Assembly (NCBI GenBank): GCA_963540505.1
Contig: CAUTMV010000001.1
Span: 1 to 64,000 of the forward strand
Reading direction: 5' to 3'
From: Wolinella sp963540505
GTDB lineage: Bacteria > Campylobacterota > Campylobacteria > Campylobacterales > Helicobacteraceae
DNA: 64,000 nt
Numbering within the stretch: the stretch's first letter is position 1; every line of letters starts with the position of its first letter. Below, piece by piece: positions 36,301 to 44,544 of this stretch. The notes beneath the pieces are model-generated. The model saw nothing but the letters and a program-made list of their open reading frames with translations, had not been told where the DNA came from and did no database searches. The translations under genes were made by a program, and so were the position numbers.

Positions 36301-36413
36301 TGTTTGATTTGCACCAATCTGTGGGGATTCTCGAGGTAATTATCACGGGAATCGTCGTCCTTTCCTTAATGGCGTTAGCTTATCGTTTGTTTAAGCGTTC
36401 GCGTGATTTATAG
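36300..36413 (+). CDS. 37-residue single-helix membrane protein
   Basis: The ATG of this tiny ORF shares one base with the TGA of ileS, a classic coupling arrangement. The product is 37 residues with one membrane helix (about 10-30) and a basic C-terminal end (RLFKRSRD), so the C-terminus should be cytoplasmic. No function is known to me. I support it as a gene because of the tight overlap and well-formed topology; conservation would decide. Confidence 0.6.
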   Translation: MFDLHQSVGILEVIITGIVVLSLMALAYRLFKRSRDL

Positions 36414-36667
36414 AATGAGAACAATTTTTACTTTTTATTATGGATTAGATAGTGCGAACTTAAGCGTTTCTTTTTTGTTTTAGCGCTTCAAATCCCTAAA
36501 TGAGCGGGAATTAGAGCTGATTAGGGCGAGATGATTCCCCGCTAAATTCTACATCATACCGCCAAAATCGCACCAAAATTAAGCGGTATATTATCTTGTC
36601 TGCTTTAAAATTAACCACTTTATCCTTAAAGTTTTTTGCTACTTAATTTACAAAAGGAGGAGAGTGC
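36414..36667 (+). promoter_or_regulatory. Intergenic promoter region of the cbb3 oxidase operon
   Basis: This 254-base AT-rich gap precedes ccoN. A TATATTAT -10 candidate is at 36587-36594. It overlaps the right arm of an imperfectly spaced repeat, ACCGC (36559-36563) and GCGGT (36583-36587). The gap also holds the word ATCGCACCAAA, shared with the hairpin after recO. The ribosome site AAAGGAGGA at about 36652 serves ccoN. Confidence 0.4.
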
Positions 36668-38134
36668 ATGCAATCAAATTCTGCACTGGAGTATGACTAC
36701 TCTATCGCGAAGCTTTTCGTCTATTCGACGATCGCTTTTGGTATAGTGGGATTGCTGCTTGGGGTTGTAATCGCGTTTCAGATGGCGTTTCCCGAGCTTA
36801 ATTATCTCGCAGGCGAGTATGGGACGTTTGGTCGATTGCGACCGCTTCATACGAATGGAATTATTTATGGTTTCACGCTTAGCGGTATTTGGGCGGGTTG
36901 GTATTATTTGGGTCAAAGGGTGCTAAAGATCACTTACCACGAGCATTTGTTTCTTAAGATAGTCGGGCTTTTGCATTTTTGGGCGTATATTTTGCTCATG
37001 GCACTTGCAGTGGTTTCGCTCTTTGCGGGGCTCACGCAGTCCAAAGAGTATTCGGAGCTCATTTGGCCCCTAGATTTGCTTGTGGTCGTCGTGTGGGTGC
37101 TTTGGGGAATCAGCCTCTTTGGCAGTATGGGCGTGCGACGCGAGCAGACGATCTACATTTCGCTTTGGTATTTCATCGCGACTTTTGTGGCAATTGCCGC
37201 GCTTTATATTTTCAATAATCTCTCGATTCCCACCTATTTGGTCTCGGGATACGGAAGCGTGTTGCACTCAATCTCGCTCTATTCCGGAACAAATGATGCG
37301 ATGGTGCAGTGGTGGTTTGGACACAATGCCGTTGCGTTTGTATTCACATCGGGAATCATCGGGCTAATCTATTACTTTTTGCCCAAAGAGTCCGGGCAGC
37401 CCATCTTCTCCTACAAGCTCACGCTGTTTTCATTTTGGGGGTTGATGTTTGTCTATATTTGGGCGGGTAGTCACCACTTGCTCTATTCGACCGTGCCTGA
37501 TTGGATGCAGACTATGGGGTCGATTTTCTCTGTGGTGCTCATTCTTCCCTCTTGGGGGACGGCGGTCAATATGCTACTCACGATGAAGGGGCAGTGGCAC
37601 CAGCTTAAGGAATCGCCCATGGTGAAGTTCCTTATCCTCGCCTCTACATTCTATATGCTTACTACGCTTGAGGGACCAATTCAATCAATTAAATCCGTCA
37701 ATGCCCTTGCGCACTTCACAGACTGGATCATCGGACACGTGCACGATGCGGTGCTGGGCTGGGTAGGATTTACGATCATGGCGGCGACTTATCACATGCT
37801 TCCTAGAATCTTCAAAAGAGAGGTCTATTCAAAGCAGCTTATGGACGCTCAGTTCTGGATTCAGACCACGGCGATTATCCTCTATTTCTCAAGCATGTGG
37901 ATCGCAGGAATCACGCAGGGTATGATGTGGAGAGCGACCGATGAGTTTGGGAATCTTGCCTATTCATTCATCGATACGGTCACCGTGCTGATGCCCTATT
38001 ACGTCATTAGAGCGATTGGCGGATTCCTCTATCTGCTAGGCTTCTTTATGTTTACCTACAACGTCATCATGACCATAATAGCGGCGCGCGAGCTTGAAAA
38101 AGAGCCGACCTATGCCACTCCTATGGCTGGATAA
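36668..38134 (+). CDS. ccoN: cbb3-type cytochrome c oxidase subunit I
   Basis: This 488-residue catalytic subunit has about 12 membrane helices and holds heme b, heme b3 and CuB, reducing oxygen at high affinity. Conserved histidines are visible in RPLHTNGIIYGFTL, WWFGHNAVAFVFT, GSHHLLYSTVPDW and IGHVHDAVLGW. The active-site tyrosine near the GHNAVAF helix is consistent with the C-family oxidases. It leads a tight ccoNOQP operon, the standard terminal oxidase of microaerophilic Campylobacterota. Confidence 0.97.
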   Translation: MQSNSALEYDYSIAKLFVYSTIAFGIVGLLLGVVIAFQMAFPELNYLAGEYGTFGRLRPLHTNGIIYGFTLSGIWAGWYYLGQRVLKITYHEHLFLKIVGLLHFWAYILLMALAVVSLFAGLTQSKEYSELIWPLDLLVVVVWVLWGISLFGSMGVRREQTIYISLWYFIATFVAIAALYIFNNLSIPTYLVSGYGSVLHSISLYSGTNDAMVQWWFGHNAVAFVFTSGIIGLIYYFLPKESGQPIFSYKLTLFSFWGLMFVYIWAGSHHLLYSTVPDWMQTMGSIFSVVLILPSWGTAVNMLLTMKGQWHQLKESPMVKFLILASTFYMLTTLEGPIQSIKSVNALAHFTDWIIGHVHDAVLGWVGFTIMAATYHMLPRIFKREVYSKQLMDAQFWIQTTAIILYFSSMWIAGITQGMMWRATDEFGNLAYSFIDTVTVLMPYYVIRAIGGFLYLLGFFMFTYNVIMTIIAARELEKEPTYATPMAG

Positions 38135-38148
38135 AGGGGGACGAAAAT

Positions 38149-38832
38149 ATGTTTAACTGGCTAGAACGAAATCCATTTTTCTTTACCGTGGTGTTTTTGG
38201 CGGTCTTTTCTGTGGCGGGACTTGTGGAGATTTTCCCTGATTTTGCCAAAGCTTCACGCCCCACTGATGGGCTGAAGCCTTACAGCATGCTTGAGGTTGC
38301 AGGTCGCCAGCTCTACATCAAAGAGAGCTGTAATGCTTGCCATTCACAACTCGTGCGTCCTTTCAAATCGGAGACCGATCGATATGGCGCATATAGCCTC
38401 AGCGGTGAGTATGCTTATGATCGTCCTTTCTTGTGGGGTTCTAAGCGCACAGGACCCGACTTGCACCGTGTGGGCGATTATCGGACAACCGATTGGCATG
38501 AGAATCACATGATGGAGCCGGTTTCCGTCGTGCCTAGCTCAATCATGCCTGCATATAAGCACATGTTTAAAAACAGCGTAGATATTGAGACTGCTTATGC
38601 CGAAGCCTATACAAACAAGGTGCTTTTTGGCGTCCCTTACGATCAGCCCGACGGAATCAAGCTTGGAAGCTTTGAAGAGGCGAAGGCTCTGATGTTTGAA
38701 GAGGCACAAGCCATTGTCGATGATATGAAGAATCAGGACGTGAAAGATGCCCTCGCACAAGGTGAAATCAAAGAGATTGTCGCGCTTATCGCCTATCTCA
38801 ATAGTCTTGGTCAGAAGCGAAGGGCGGAATAG
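38149..38832 (+). CDS. ccoO: cbb3 oxidase monoheme cytochrome c subunit
   Basis: This 227-residue membrane-anchored monoheme cytochrome has an N-terminal helix (about 9-28) and one CNACH heme site near residue 63. The axial methionine is probably in MEPVSVVPSSIMPAY. It passes electrons from CcoP to CcoN. The 14-base gap to ccoN and a good ribosome site support co-expression. Confidence 0.95.
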   Translation: MFNWLERNPFFFTVVFLAVFSVAGLVEIFPDFAKASRPTDGLKPYSMLEVAGRQLYIKESCNACHSQLVRPFKSETDRYGAYSLSGEYAYDRPFLWGSKRTGPDLHRVGDYRTTDWHENHMMEPVSVVPSSIMPAYKHMFKNSVDIETAYAEAYTNKVLFGVPYDQPDGIKLGSFEEAKALMFEEAQAIVDDMKNQDVKDALAQGEIKEIVALIAYLNSLGQKRRAE

Positions 38833-38835
38833 ACT

Positions 38836-39051
38836 GTGGATGCTTTGCGAGAGACGCAAGCGTATGCCTACTGGTTTTTCTCTTTGGCTCTTGTCGTTTT
38901 TATGTGCGGATACATATTCCACATATACAGGAGCCAATACAAGGGGATTAGGGATTATGAGAAGTATGGCAGATTGGCTTTAGATGATGAGCTTAGCGAT
39001 GATCTCGTAGAAGCGCGCGAAGAGAAAAAGAATGCAAAGAAGGAGAGCTAA
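38836..39051 (+). CDS. ccoQ: cbb3 oxidase small subunit CcoQ
   Basis: This 71-residue protein has one membrane helix (about 10-32) and a charged cytoplasmic tail. It matches CcoQ in size and position between ccoO and ccoP. It starts at GTG three bases after ccoO. CcoQ stabilises the assembled complex. Confidence 0.9.
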   Translation: MDALRETQAYAYWFFSLALVVFMCGYIFHIYRSQYKGIRDYEKYGRLALDDELSDDLVEAREEKKNAKKES

Positions 39052-39054
39052 AAA

Positions 39055-39912
39055 ATGGAATGGCTAAATCTTGAAGATAGCGTCAATGCGTTGGGGCTGC
39101 TAGGTGCTGCGGTCATTTTGGCTTTGACTATCTTCGTTATGGGTATTTATATCAAGAAGATGAAAGATAGCCGAGCTGAAGGCGAGCTCGCAGAGGAAGT
39201 GTGGGACGGAATCGGGGAATTTAAAAATGATATTCCCATCGGCTGGGGTGTAACCTATCTAGTGCTTTTGGTGTGGGCGTTGTGGTATTGGTTTGTAGGG
39301 TATCCGCTCAACTCCTATTCACAAATCGGCGAGTATAACGAAGAGGTCAAAAGCCACAACGCTAAATTTGAAAGTCAGTGGGCGAATGCGGATAAAAATA
39401 CGCTCGTTGAGATGGGGCAGAGTCTCTTTTTGGTGCAGTGCTCACAATGCCACGGCGAGACGACCGAGGGCATGAATGGCAAGGCGGCGGATCTGACACG
39501 ATGGGGTCGCGAAGAGGGAATCGTCGATATAGTCCTAAACGGTAGCAAGGGGCTTAATTATCCTTTGGGTGAGATGCCTGCGGGCTTGCTTGATGAGGCG
39601 AGCGCAAGGGCGGTTGCAGCCTTTATCATGGCGGAAATCTCCGAAGCCAAAAAGAGCGGGAATCCTGAGCTAGTCGAGCAGGGAAGAGAGATTTGGAGCA
39701 CGGGTGTGTGCGCTTCATGTCATGGTGAAGATGGTGCAGGAATGTCGGAATCGACACCGAATTTGACCAAATACGGCACCGAGGTCTTTGTGGCGGAAGT
39801 CCTTGAGAAGGGCAAAAGAGGAAACATCGGGGGCATGCCTTCTTTCAAAGCACCGATGTTAACCGAGATTCAGAAGAAGGCTTTGGCTAACTTCATCTAT
39901 TCTGAAAAGTAA
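39055..39912 (+). CDS. ccoP: cbb3 oxidase diheme cytochrome c subunit
   Basis: This 285-residue subunit has two N-terminal membrane helices (about 10-32 and 62-82) and two cytochrome c domains with CSQCH near residue 131 and CASCH near residue 221. Axial methionines are likely in GEMPAGL and GGMPSFK. It accepts electrons from soluble cytochrome c or the bc1 complex. The ORF opens three bases after ccoQ. Confidence 0.96.
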   Translation: MEWLNLEDSVNALGLLGAAVILALTIFVMGIYIKKMKDSRAEGELAEEVWDGIGEFKNDIPIGWGVTYLVLLVWALWYWFVGYPLNSYSQIGEYNEEVKSHNAKFESQWANADKNTLVEMGQSLFLVQCSQCHGETTEGMNGKAADLTRWGREEGIVDIVLNGSKGLNYPLGEMPAGLLDEASARAVAAFIMAEISEAKKSGNPELVEQGREIWSTGVCASCHGEDGAGMSESTPNLTKYGTEVFVAEVLEKGKRGNIGGMPSFKAPMLTEIQKKALANFIYSEK

Positions 39913-39925
39913 GGAGGAGCGCGCA

Positions 39926-40126
39926 ATGAATGGATTATTCGGAATAAATGGTCTAGCGGGGTATATCATCGCCGTTGTTTTGTTGCTAAGTTTGGTTGTG
40001 ATTTTTGCGTTTCTTGCCGTGGGAATCCAAAGCAACGAGGCGACCAACTACTATCACATCGAGAAGCCTAGTGAAATCAAGATGATGGATACGGGCAATG
40101 TCAAGCTCTATCAGTTGAGCAAATAA
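39926..40126 (+). CDS. DUF4006 small membrane protein
   Basis: This 66-residue protein has one helix (about 10-34) and a C-terminal extracytoplasmic segment. It matches the DUF4006 family that follows ccoP across Campylobacter and relatives. GGAGG precedes the ATG. A role in cbb3 assembly or stability is inferred from position only. Confidence 0.82.
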   Translation: MNGLFGINGLAGYIIAVVLLLSLVVIFAFLAVGIQSNEATNYYHIEKPSEIKMMDTGNVKLYQLSK

Positions 40127-40136
40127 GGAGGCGAAG

Positions 40137-40244
40137 ATGAAATATAGCGGACTTGAGAAAACCTTATTTATTGTGCATGTCCTTGTGGCAATCGTTTCGA
40201 TTGTCGTTGCGTTTATTCCCGGGATGCTCGCCTTTGTCGGATAA
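40137..40244 (+). CDS. 35-residue single-helix protein in the cco operon
   Basis: The short ORF starts at an ATG preceded by AAGGAGG and encodes 35 residues with a single hydrophobic helix from about residue 10 to the end, starting MKYSGLEKTLFIVH and ending in a free hydrophobic C-terminus. It lies 10 bases after the DUF4006 gene, and its stop codon overlaps the start region of the next gene. A comparable tiny gene may exist in other cco operons; I cannot confirm this by search. Confidence 0.7.
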   Translation: MKYSGLEKTLFIVHVLVAIVSIVVAFIPGMLAFVG

Positions 40245-40857
40245 TGATTTTCAGAGATTCCAAAGCGTACGGGGTCGATTCCTCCGCGCTTTGACTCTGT
40301 TTTTGCTTCCCCTTTTTGCATGGGGATTCTCATCACCTTACGTCTATAATCCCCATGCACAGCTCGTTCCAAAGACTGAAGCTTTTGTCCATCTTCTTGC
40401 CAATGAATTACGAGAGAAAACGGGCGTATCACTCTATATTGCCGCGTATGAAAAGCTTCAAGAGTATGATGTGAAAGCTCAAGAAGAGGAGTTGATTAAG
40501 GGCTTCAGGCGTCCTTATATTTTGCTGTTTTTTACCAAAAATGAGAAGAAAATCGACATCATCGCCAGCAAAGAAGCCGAAACGATGTTTGACAAAAAAG
40601 ATGTCTATTGGAATTACATTGTCCCGCTCCTCCCCAGAAAAGATGAAGAGCTTGACCCTCCGAGAATCTCCGCTGTTTTGCTGAACGGATATGTCCAGAT
40701 TGCCGATTCCATCGCGCTTAGCGCGGGAGTGAAGCTCGAGCACACATTTGCTCCCGAAGATCGAGGGACGCGCACATTTGTGCGTATGTTGCTCTATTTT
40801 ATGACATTTTCGCTTCTGCTTTTATTCCTATTTCGCATGCTAAGGAGACGGGCATGA
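40234..40857 (+). CDS. TPM-like periplasmic domain protein with C-terminal anchor
   Basis: This protein of about 207 residues has a signal sequence (LRALTLFLLPLFAWG), a soluble periplasmic domain and a C-terminal helix with an RRR cytoplasmic end. The segment VHLLANELREKTGVSLYIAAYEKL resembles the TPM domain used in some respiratory-complex and photosystem assembly factors. The start is uncertain: no ATG lies in frame near the signal, and the TTG at 40234 (overlapping the previous ORF) or the TTG at 40291 are candidates. It corresponds to the Cj1485c-Cj1484c slot of C. jejuni. Confidence 0.72.
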   Translation: MSDNDFQRFQSVRGRFLRALTLFLLPLFAWGFSSPYVYNPHAQLVPKTEAFVHLLANELREKTGVSLYIAAYEKLQEYDVKAQEEELIKGFRRPYILLFFTKNEKKIDIIASKEAETMFDKKDVYWNYIVPLLPRKDEELDPPRISAVLLNGYVQIADSIALSAGVKLEHTFAPEDRGTRTFVRMLLYFMTFSLLLLFLFRMLRRRA

Positions 40858-41348
40858 GGCAGCGGAATTTTTGGCCCATGGGAATCGTCTTAATCACGAT
40901 GAGCGTCGTGGCGATGATTATTTGGACGATTGTGGTTGCGCTTAGGAATCCTATAGAGCTTGATAACTCCTACATGAGCCACTATCAGCAGGTAGATAGC
41001 AATATTAATGAAATTCAAAAGGCGCAGAAGCATTTTTGGTCACTCTATGAGATTCCCGCATTTAACCGCAAGGTCGCGATGGAGTTGAGAGAGGGACTGG
41101 AGTTTAGATTGCTCCACAAGGGCGATTCCATGGGAATCACGGGTGCAAAAATCACGCTTAGACTCACACGCCCACACACCGCACACGAGGATATTGAGCT
41201 GGGGGAAGCTTTTGAGCGCGAGGCAGGGCATTATGTCACGCCTGTGATCTATTTCCCCAAACCCGGACGGTGGATATTGCAGATGATGATTGAGACGCCC
41301 GAAGCAAAGGGGTATTTTCAAAAAGAACTCGCAGTTTCTGCGGACTAA
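40854..41348 (+). CDS. FixH-like protein
   Basis: This 164-residue protein has an N-terminal helix (about 9-31) and a beta-rich periplasmic domain with TGAKITLRLTRPHTAHED and PGRWILQMM, matching the FixH family. FixH helps cbb3 oxidase maturation together with the copper pump FixI/CcoI. It overlaps the preceding gene by four bases and ends the operon. Confidence 0.82.
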   Translation: MRQRNFWPMGIVLITMSVVAMIIWTIVVALRNPIELDNSYMSHYQQVDSNINEIQKAQKHFWSLYEIPAFNRKVAMELREGLEFRLLHKGDSMGITGAKITLRLTRPHTAHEDIELGEAFEREAGHYVTPVIYFPKPGRWILQMMIETPEAKGYFQKELAVSAD

Positions 41349-41497
41349 GCGTGATTCCGCATGCTCTCCCACACAAAGATCTTTGCCTGTTCGATTCCCT
41401 ACCACCGATTCTGATTCCCCGCGGGAATCCTCACAGGTATTGCCGTGCAAGAATCACGCGTAACTTTTGTGTAGAGAAAAAGCCTTTTAAAGATTCC
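41349..41497. repeat. Gap with clustered GATTCC words and a perfect inverted pair
   Basis: The 149-base convergent gap after the oxidase operon holds at least four copies of the GATTCC/GGAATC word. Two of them form a perfect hairpin: GATTCCC (41413-41419), loop CGC, GGGAATC (41423-41429). There is no adjacent T-run, so this is not a standard terminator. Confidence 0.75.
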
Positions 41498-42031
41498 TCA
41501 AAAAAGCCTCATAAAAGCATTTGCGTCAAACTCTTCGAAGTTGTAGTTGTTCGGATTCTCCACGTGATTGCTATTGGAAATCGCGCTACTTACTTTATTC
41601 AGCAGTCCCGAAATCTCCTCGCGTTTTTGCGTGATATACTCTTTTGCTTCCTCGCCAAAGGGCGCAGGATTGCGTAGCGTAAGCGAGAATCGTTCGCTCC
41701 CGATCTCATTAACAAGTTCCCTATCAAAAAGCTTTTTGCCCATGAAAGAGCTTGTGTTCGCCAGCGCGCCAATCTCCTCCGCGTTTTCACTTTTAGACAT
41801 TTTCTTAAGCGTAACATCAGCACTCTGAAGCGCGCCGATGTATTCATTCGCTCCTTTGACTCCCCGCGTAAATGCCTCAATCTCAAGCCGCCTTGTGTCA
41901 AATTCCGCCCTGTCTAAAGGAATCTCCGCCAGAGTTGGTGTAGGTGCGTGCGTCTCTGCGACCTTTTGCGCCGCTTGAGTGTGTCGCTGCAAAAATGCAA
42001 GTGTAGAAGAACTTCCAACATTATCAATCAT
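41498..42031 (-). CDS. Putative flagellar protein (FliS co-chaperone-like)
   Basis: This 177-residue soluble protein is almost all helical, with an N-terminal disordered segment and a flagellin-like central pattern (ADVTLKKMSKSENAEEIGALANTSSFMGKKLFDREL). Size and pattern resemble H. pylori HP1076, a co-chaperone of FliS with a flagellin-like fold. Evidence is weak: I rely on composition and that resemblance. It stands alone between convergent and same-strand neighbours. Confidence 0.5.
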   Translation of the reverse strand: MIDNVGSSSTLAFLQRHTQAAQKVAETHAPTPTLAEIPLDRAEFDTRRLEIEAFTRGVKGANEYIGALQSADVTLKKMSKSENAEEIGALANTSSFMGKKLFDRELVNEIGSERFSLTLRNPAPFGEEAKEYITQKREEISGLLNKVSSAISNSNHVENPNNYNFEEFDANAFMRLF

Positions 42032-42165
42032 CTCGCCCTCCTTGGAAATGTATCAATTACGCTAAAGCATATTTTGTTCCATTTGTGTCGCAGCTTTCGG
42101 ATTCCCATCGCGCGGGCAATTAGCGTGGGATTTGCAGGGAAGTGTAATAGATCTAGGAAGCGCGC

Positions 42166-43557
42166 CTAGTGGGTCAAGAAGAGATAGAGGGATTTGCCGT
42201 TAAGCAAAAGATCAATCTGCACTCCTTGTCGATTCCCCAAAATCTCCATGAGCTCGCTAAAGTTTCTGCACGTCTCCGGGAGCGAGATGGAGATTGTCGT
42301 GCCATCTTCAGAGAGGAGAGCCTTGCTCCGTCCAGCGATGATGTTGGCAAATTCTGAAATCACATCAAGAAGCTCTTTTGTTGAAAATTCGCGCTCTCCT
42401 AGCATCATCTCGCCCGCTTCTTGAGCAATAGAGCGATGAAACGCCAAAGCCAGCGTGCCCGAAATATCACCTTCAAAAGCGATGACCGCACCCAAAAGAT
42501 CGCGACTCTCTTTGATGTTTGCTTGCGTGATTTTGTGGGATTGCTTTTGCGCCTTGCCTCCCGTGAGCGAGGTGAGCGTCTCAAGCGAGGCGTCAATAAA
42601 AATCGGAAGCTTTGAAATGAGCTTTTTAGTCAGACCCGTTTGGCGCTTGGATTCCGTGGTGCGCACGAGCCACGCGACGTAGGAATCATAAACCAACGCC
42701 TCTTGGCTCTCAAAGAATTTAATCCCGCTGCGCGCCATTTTCTGCGAGACATCAAGGGCGATGAGCTCCTTGTGCATACCAAAAATCGCGATAAAAACCT
42801 CATGCTTCATGCCATTAAGCGCGATGGAGACGAAGAAATCAATCGCCTTAAGATTCATATTCCGCACCTCGCTCGCATCAAACGCAAAGACTTTATAGCC
42901 CTCACTTATGCGCTGGGCGTGGGAAGTGCCGTTAAAATGGGTAGAGATTTTCTCATCAAGGGAATCATAAAGCTTGTAGATTACGATTCCCTTAGTTACG
43001 GTAATGGGGATAAAATTCCCCACCACATCAAAATAGATGTCGTAAATGTAGATGGCGTTATTCCCAAGTTCGCTGCGTTTGTTCTGAAAATCCTGCTCGT
43101 TGAGCGCAGTATGGACGACAAAGCCCTTAGAAGAGAGCTCCTGAGAGACAAACGCCTGCACCATATCATCGCGGTCAAACAGGACGATAGGCTGCGTGGT
43201 GCGGGGAATCTTGATCCCCCAAAAGAGCATCGCCATTTCGACTTGCTTAAACAGCGGGACGCTCTTATCAGGCAAAATCTTCTTCAGCTCGATAAATTGC
43301 GCATTGTCATACCCGCAAAAGGCGATAAACATTCCAAGCTTGTTGTGGAGCGCGAGGAGCGTCTTTGCGATGATGAGAATCGCCTGCTCCTCAAACTCCT
43401 TAGTCTTCTCAAGCGAGAAAAGCACCGCCTGTATATTGATACTCTTAAACGTCGCCGTGGTCGCGATTAAAGTCTCGCATATATTCTCCGCCTCTTTAGT
43501 ATCAAGCAGCGGCTCTGAATAGTAGATTGCCACGTCCTGCGCGATTGTTGGCTTCAT
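42166..43557 (-). CDS. CheX/CheC-like C-terminal domain protein
   Basis: In this 463-residue cytoplasmic protein the last 110 residues or so match the CheX/CheC/FliY phosphatase-like fold: LGAVIAFEGDISGTLALAF, then ELLDVISEFANIIAGRSKALL and the ISISLPE segment. The E-x2-N catalytic pattern appears as EFAN. The first 340 residues look like two or three STAS- or receiver-like alpha/beta repeats (for example VLFDRDDMVQAFVSQEL, NNAIYIYDIYFDVVG), but I cannot assign them. It may dephosphorylate CheY or a receiver protein. Motility genes nearby support a chemotaxis link. Confidence 0.6.
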   Translation of the reverse strand: MKPTIAQDVAIYYSEPLLDTKEAENICETLIATTATFKSINIQAVLFSLEKTKEFEEQAILIIAKTLLALHNKLGMFIAFCGYDNAQFIELKKILPDKSVPLFKQVEMAMLFWGIKIPRTTQPIVLFDRDDMVQAFVSQELSSKGFVVHTALNEQDFQNKRSELGNNAIYIYDIYFDVVGNFIPITVTKGIVIYKLYDSLDEKISTHFNGTSHAQRISEGYKVFAFDASEVRNMNLKAIDFFVSIALNGMKHEVFIAIFGMHKELIALDVSQKMARSGIKFFESQEALVYDSYVAWLVRTTESKRQTGLTKKLISKLPIFIDASLETLTSLTGGKAQKQSHKITQANIKESRDLLGAVIAFEGDISGTLALAFHRSIAQEAGEMMLGEREFSTKELLDVISEFANIIAGRSKALLSEDGTTISISLPETCRNFSELMEILGNRQGVQIDLLLNGKSLYLFLTH

Positions 43558-43733
43558 CTGTATATACCGTTTTGCACGATTTTTAAATCCTATCTCTTAA
43601 TCTTATCGCTAAAATCCACGCGATTCCCTCATTTTTTGGGATAAAATTCTCGTAATATTATCTAATTTTATCCGTAGTTGCGAAATCTTTTCTTTGGATA
43701 AAAGATCTGCCACATCTTAGCAAGGGTTGCTTC

Positions 43734-44516
43734 GTGAGGGATTTGAATTTCTCTAAAATTAGCTCCAAACTCATCGAATTTATCTCTTTGGAGGTTTCTG
43801 CGCGCGGATTTCAAAAGGCGATTCTCGGGCTTAGCGGCGGGCTTGATTCTTGCGTCGTCGCGGTGCTGGCTAAAGAGGCTTTGGGTGCGAATCTCCGCAC
43901 GCTTTATCTGCCCTCGCCTAACTCTTCAAAGGAGGGTTTAGTCCATGCGCTTTTACTCTCCAAACTCTTTGAGATTCCCTGTGAAGTGCGATCTATCGGC
44001 GCATTGCAGGAGGTTTTTGCGAGGGAAAATTCGCTCTTTGACCCCTCGCCTGAGAATCGCCTGCGTCTAGGCAATGCCTGCGCGAGATTTCGCATGATTA
44101 TCCTCTATGATGTGGCTCTAGATGAGGAGCGGCTTGTGATTGGCACGAGCAATAAAAGCGAGCTCGCGCTTGGTTATGGGACGATTTATGGCGATATGGC
44201 GTATGCGCTTAATCCTTTAGGGAATCTCTACAAAAGCGAGGTGTTTGAGCTGGCTCGATTCCTGAAAATCCCCAAAGAGGTTATAGAAAAGCCACCGAGT
44301 GCTGATTTTTTTGAGGGTCAAAGCGATGAGAATGAGCTTGGTTTTGGCTATAATGAGATTGATAAAGTATTGATAGAACACATGGAAAATCGCCTGAGCG
44401 TAGAAGAGCTGCTTGCAAAAGGATACGCCCCAAAGCTTGTTGATACGGTAGTACAGAGGGTTTTAAAAAGTCAATTCAAGCGTGAAATGCCTCCGCTTGC
44501 TTCAGTCGAAATTTAA
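43734..44516 (+). CDS. nadE: NAD+ synthase (ammonia-dependent)
   Basis: This 260-residue enzyme amidates nicotinic acid adenine dinucleotide. The PP-loop SGGLDS is at 34-39, GTSNKSELALGYGTIYGDM binds substrate, and PPSADFFEGQSDENELG is characteristic. No glutaminase domain is present, so it uses ammonia. The GTG start is the first plausible one. Upstream lies a seven-base inverted repeat (43685-43691 and 43700-43706) of unknown meaning. Confidence 0.94.
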   Translation: MRDLNFSKISSKLIEFISLEVSARGFQKAILGLSGGLDSCVVAVLAKEALGANLRTLYLPSPNSSKEGLVHALLLSKLFEIPCEVRSIGALQEVFARENSLFDPSPENRLRLGNACARFRMIILYDVALDEERLVIGTSNKSELALGYGTIYGDMAYALNPLGNLYKSEVFELARFLKIPKEVIEKPPSADFFEGQSDENELGFGYNEIDKVLIEHMENRLSVEELLAKGYAPKLVDTVVQRVLKSQFKREMPPLASVEI

Positions 44517-44544
44517 ATCGGAAGTTTAATTTTAAGGATACTCC

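Noticed and set aside
42640..43470. 276-codon plus-strand frame opposite the CheX-like gene
   Set aside because: Antisense shadow with biased Arg/Lys/His composition and no start signal.
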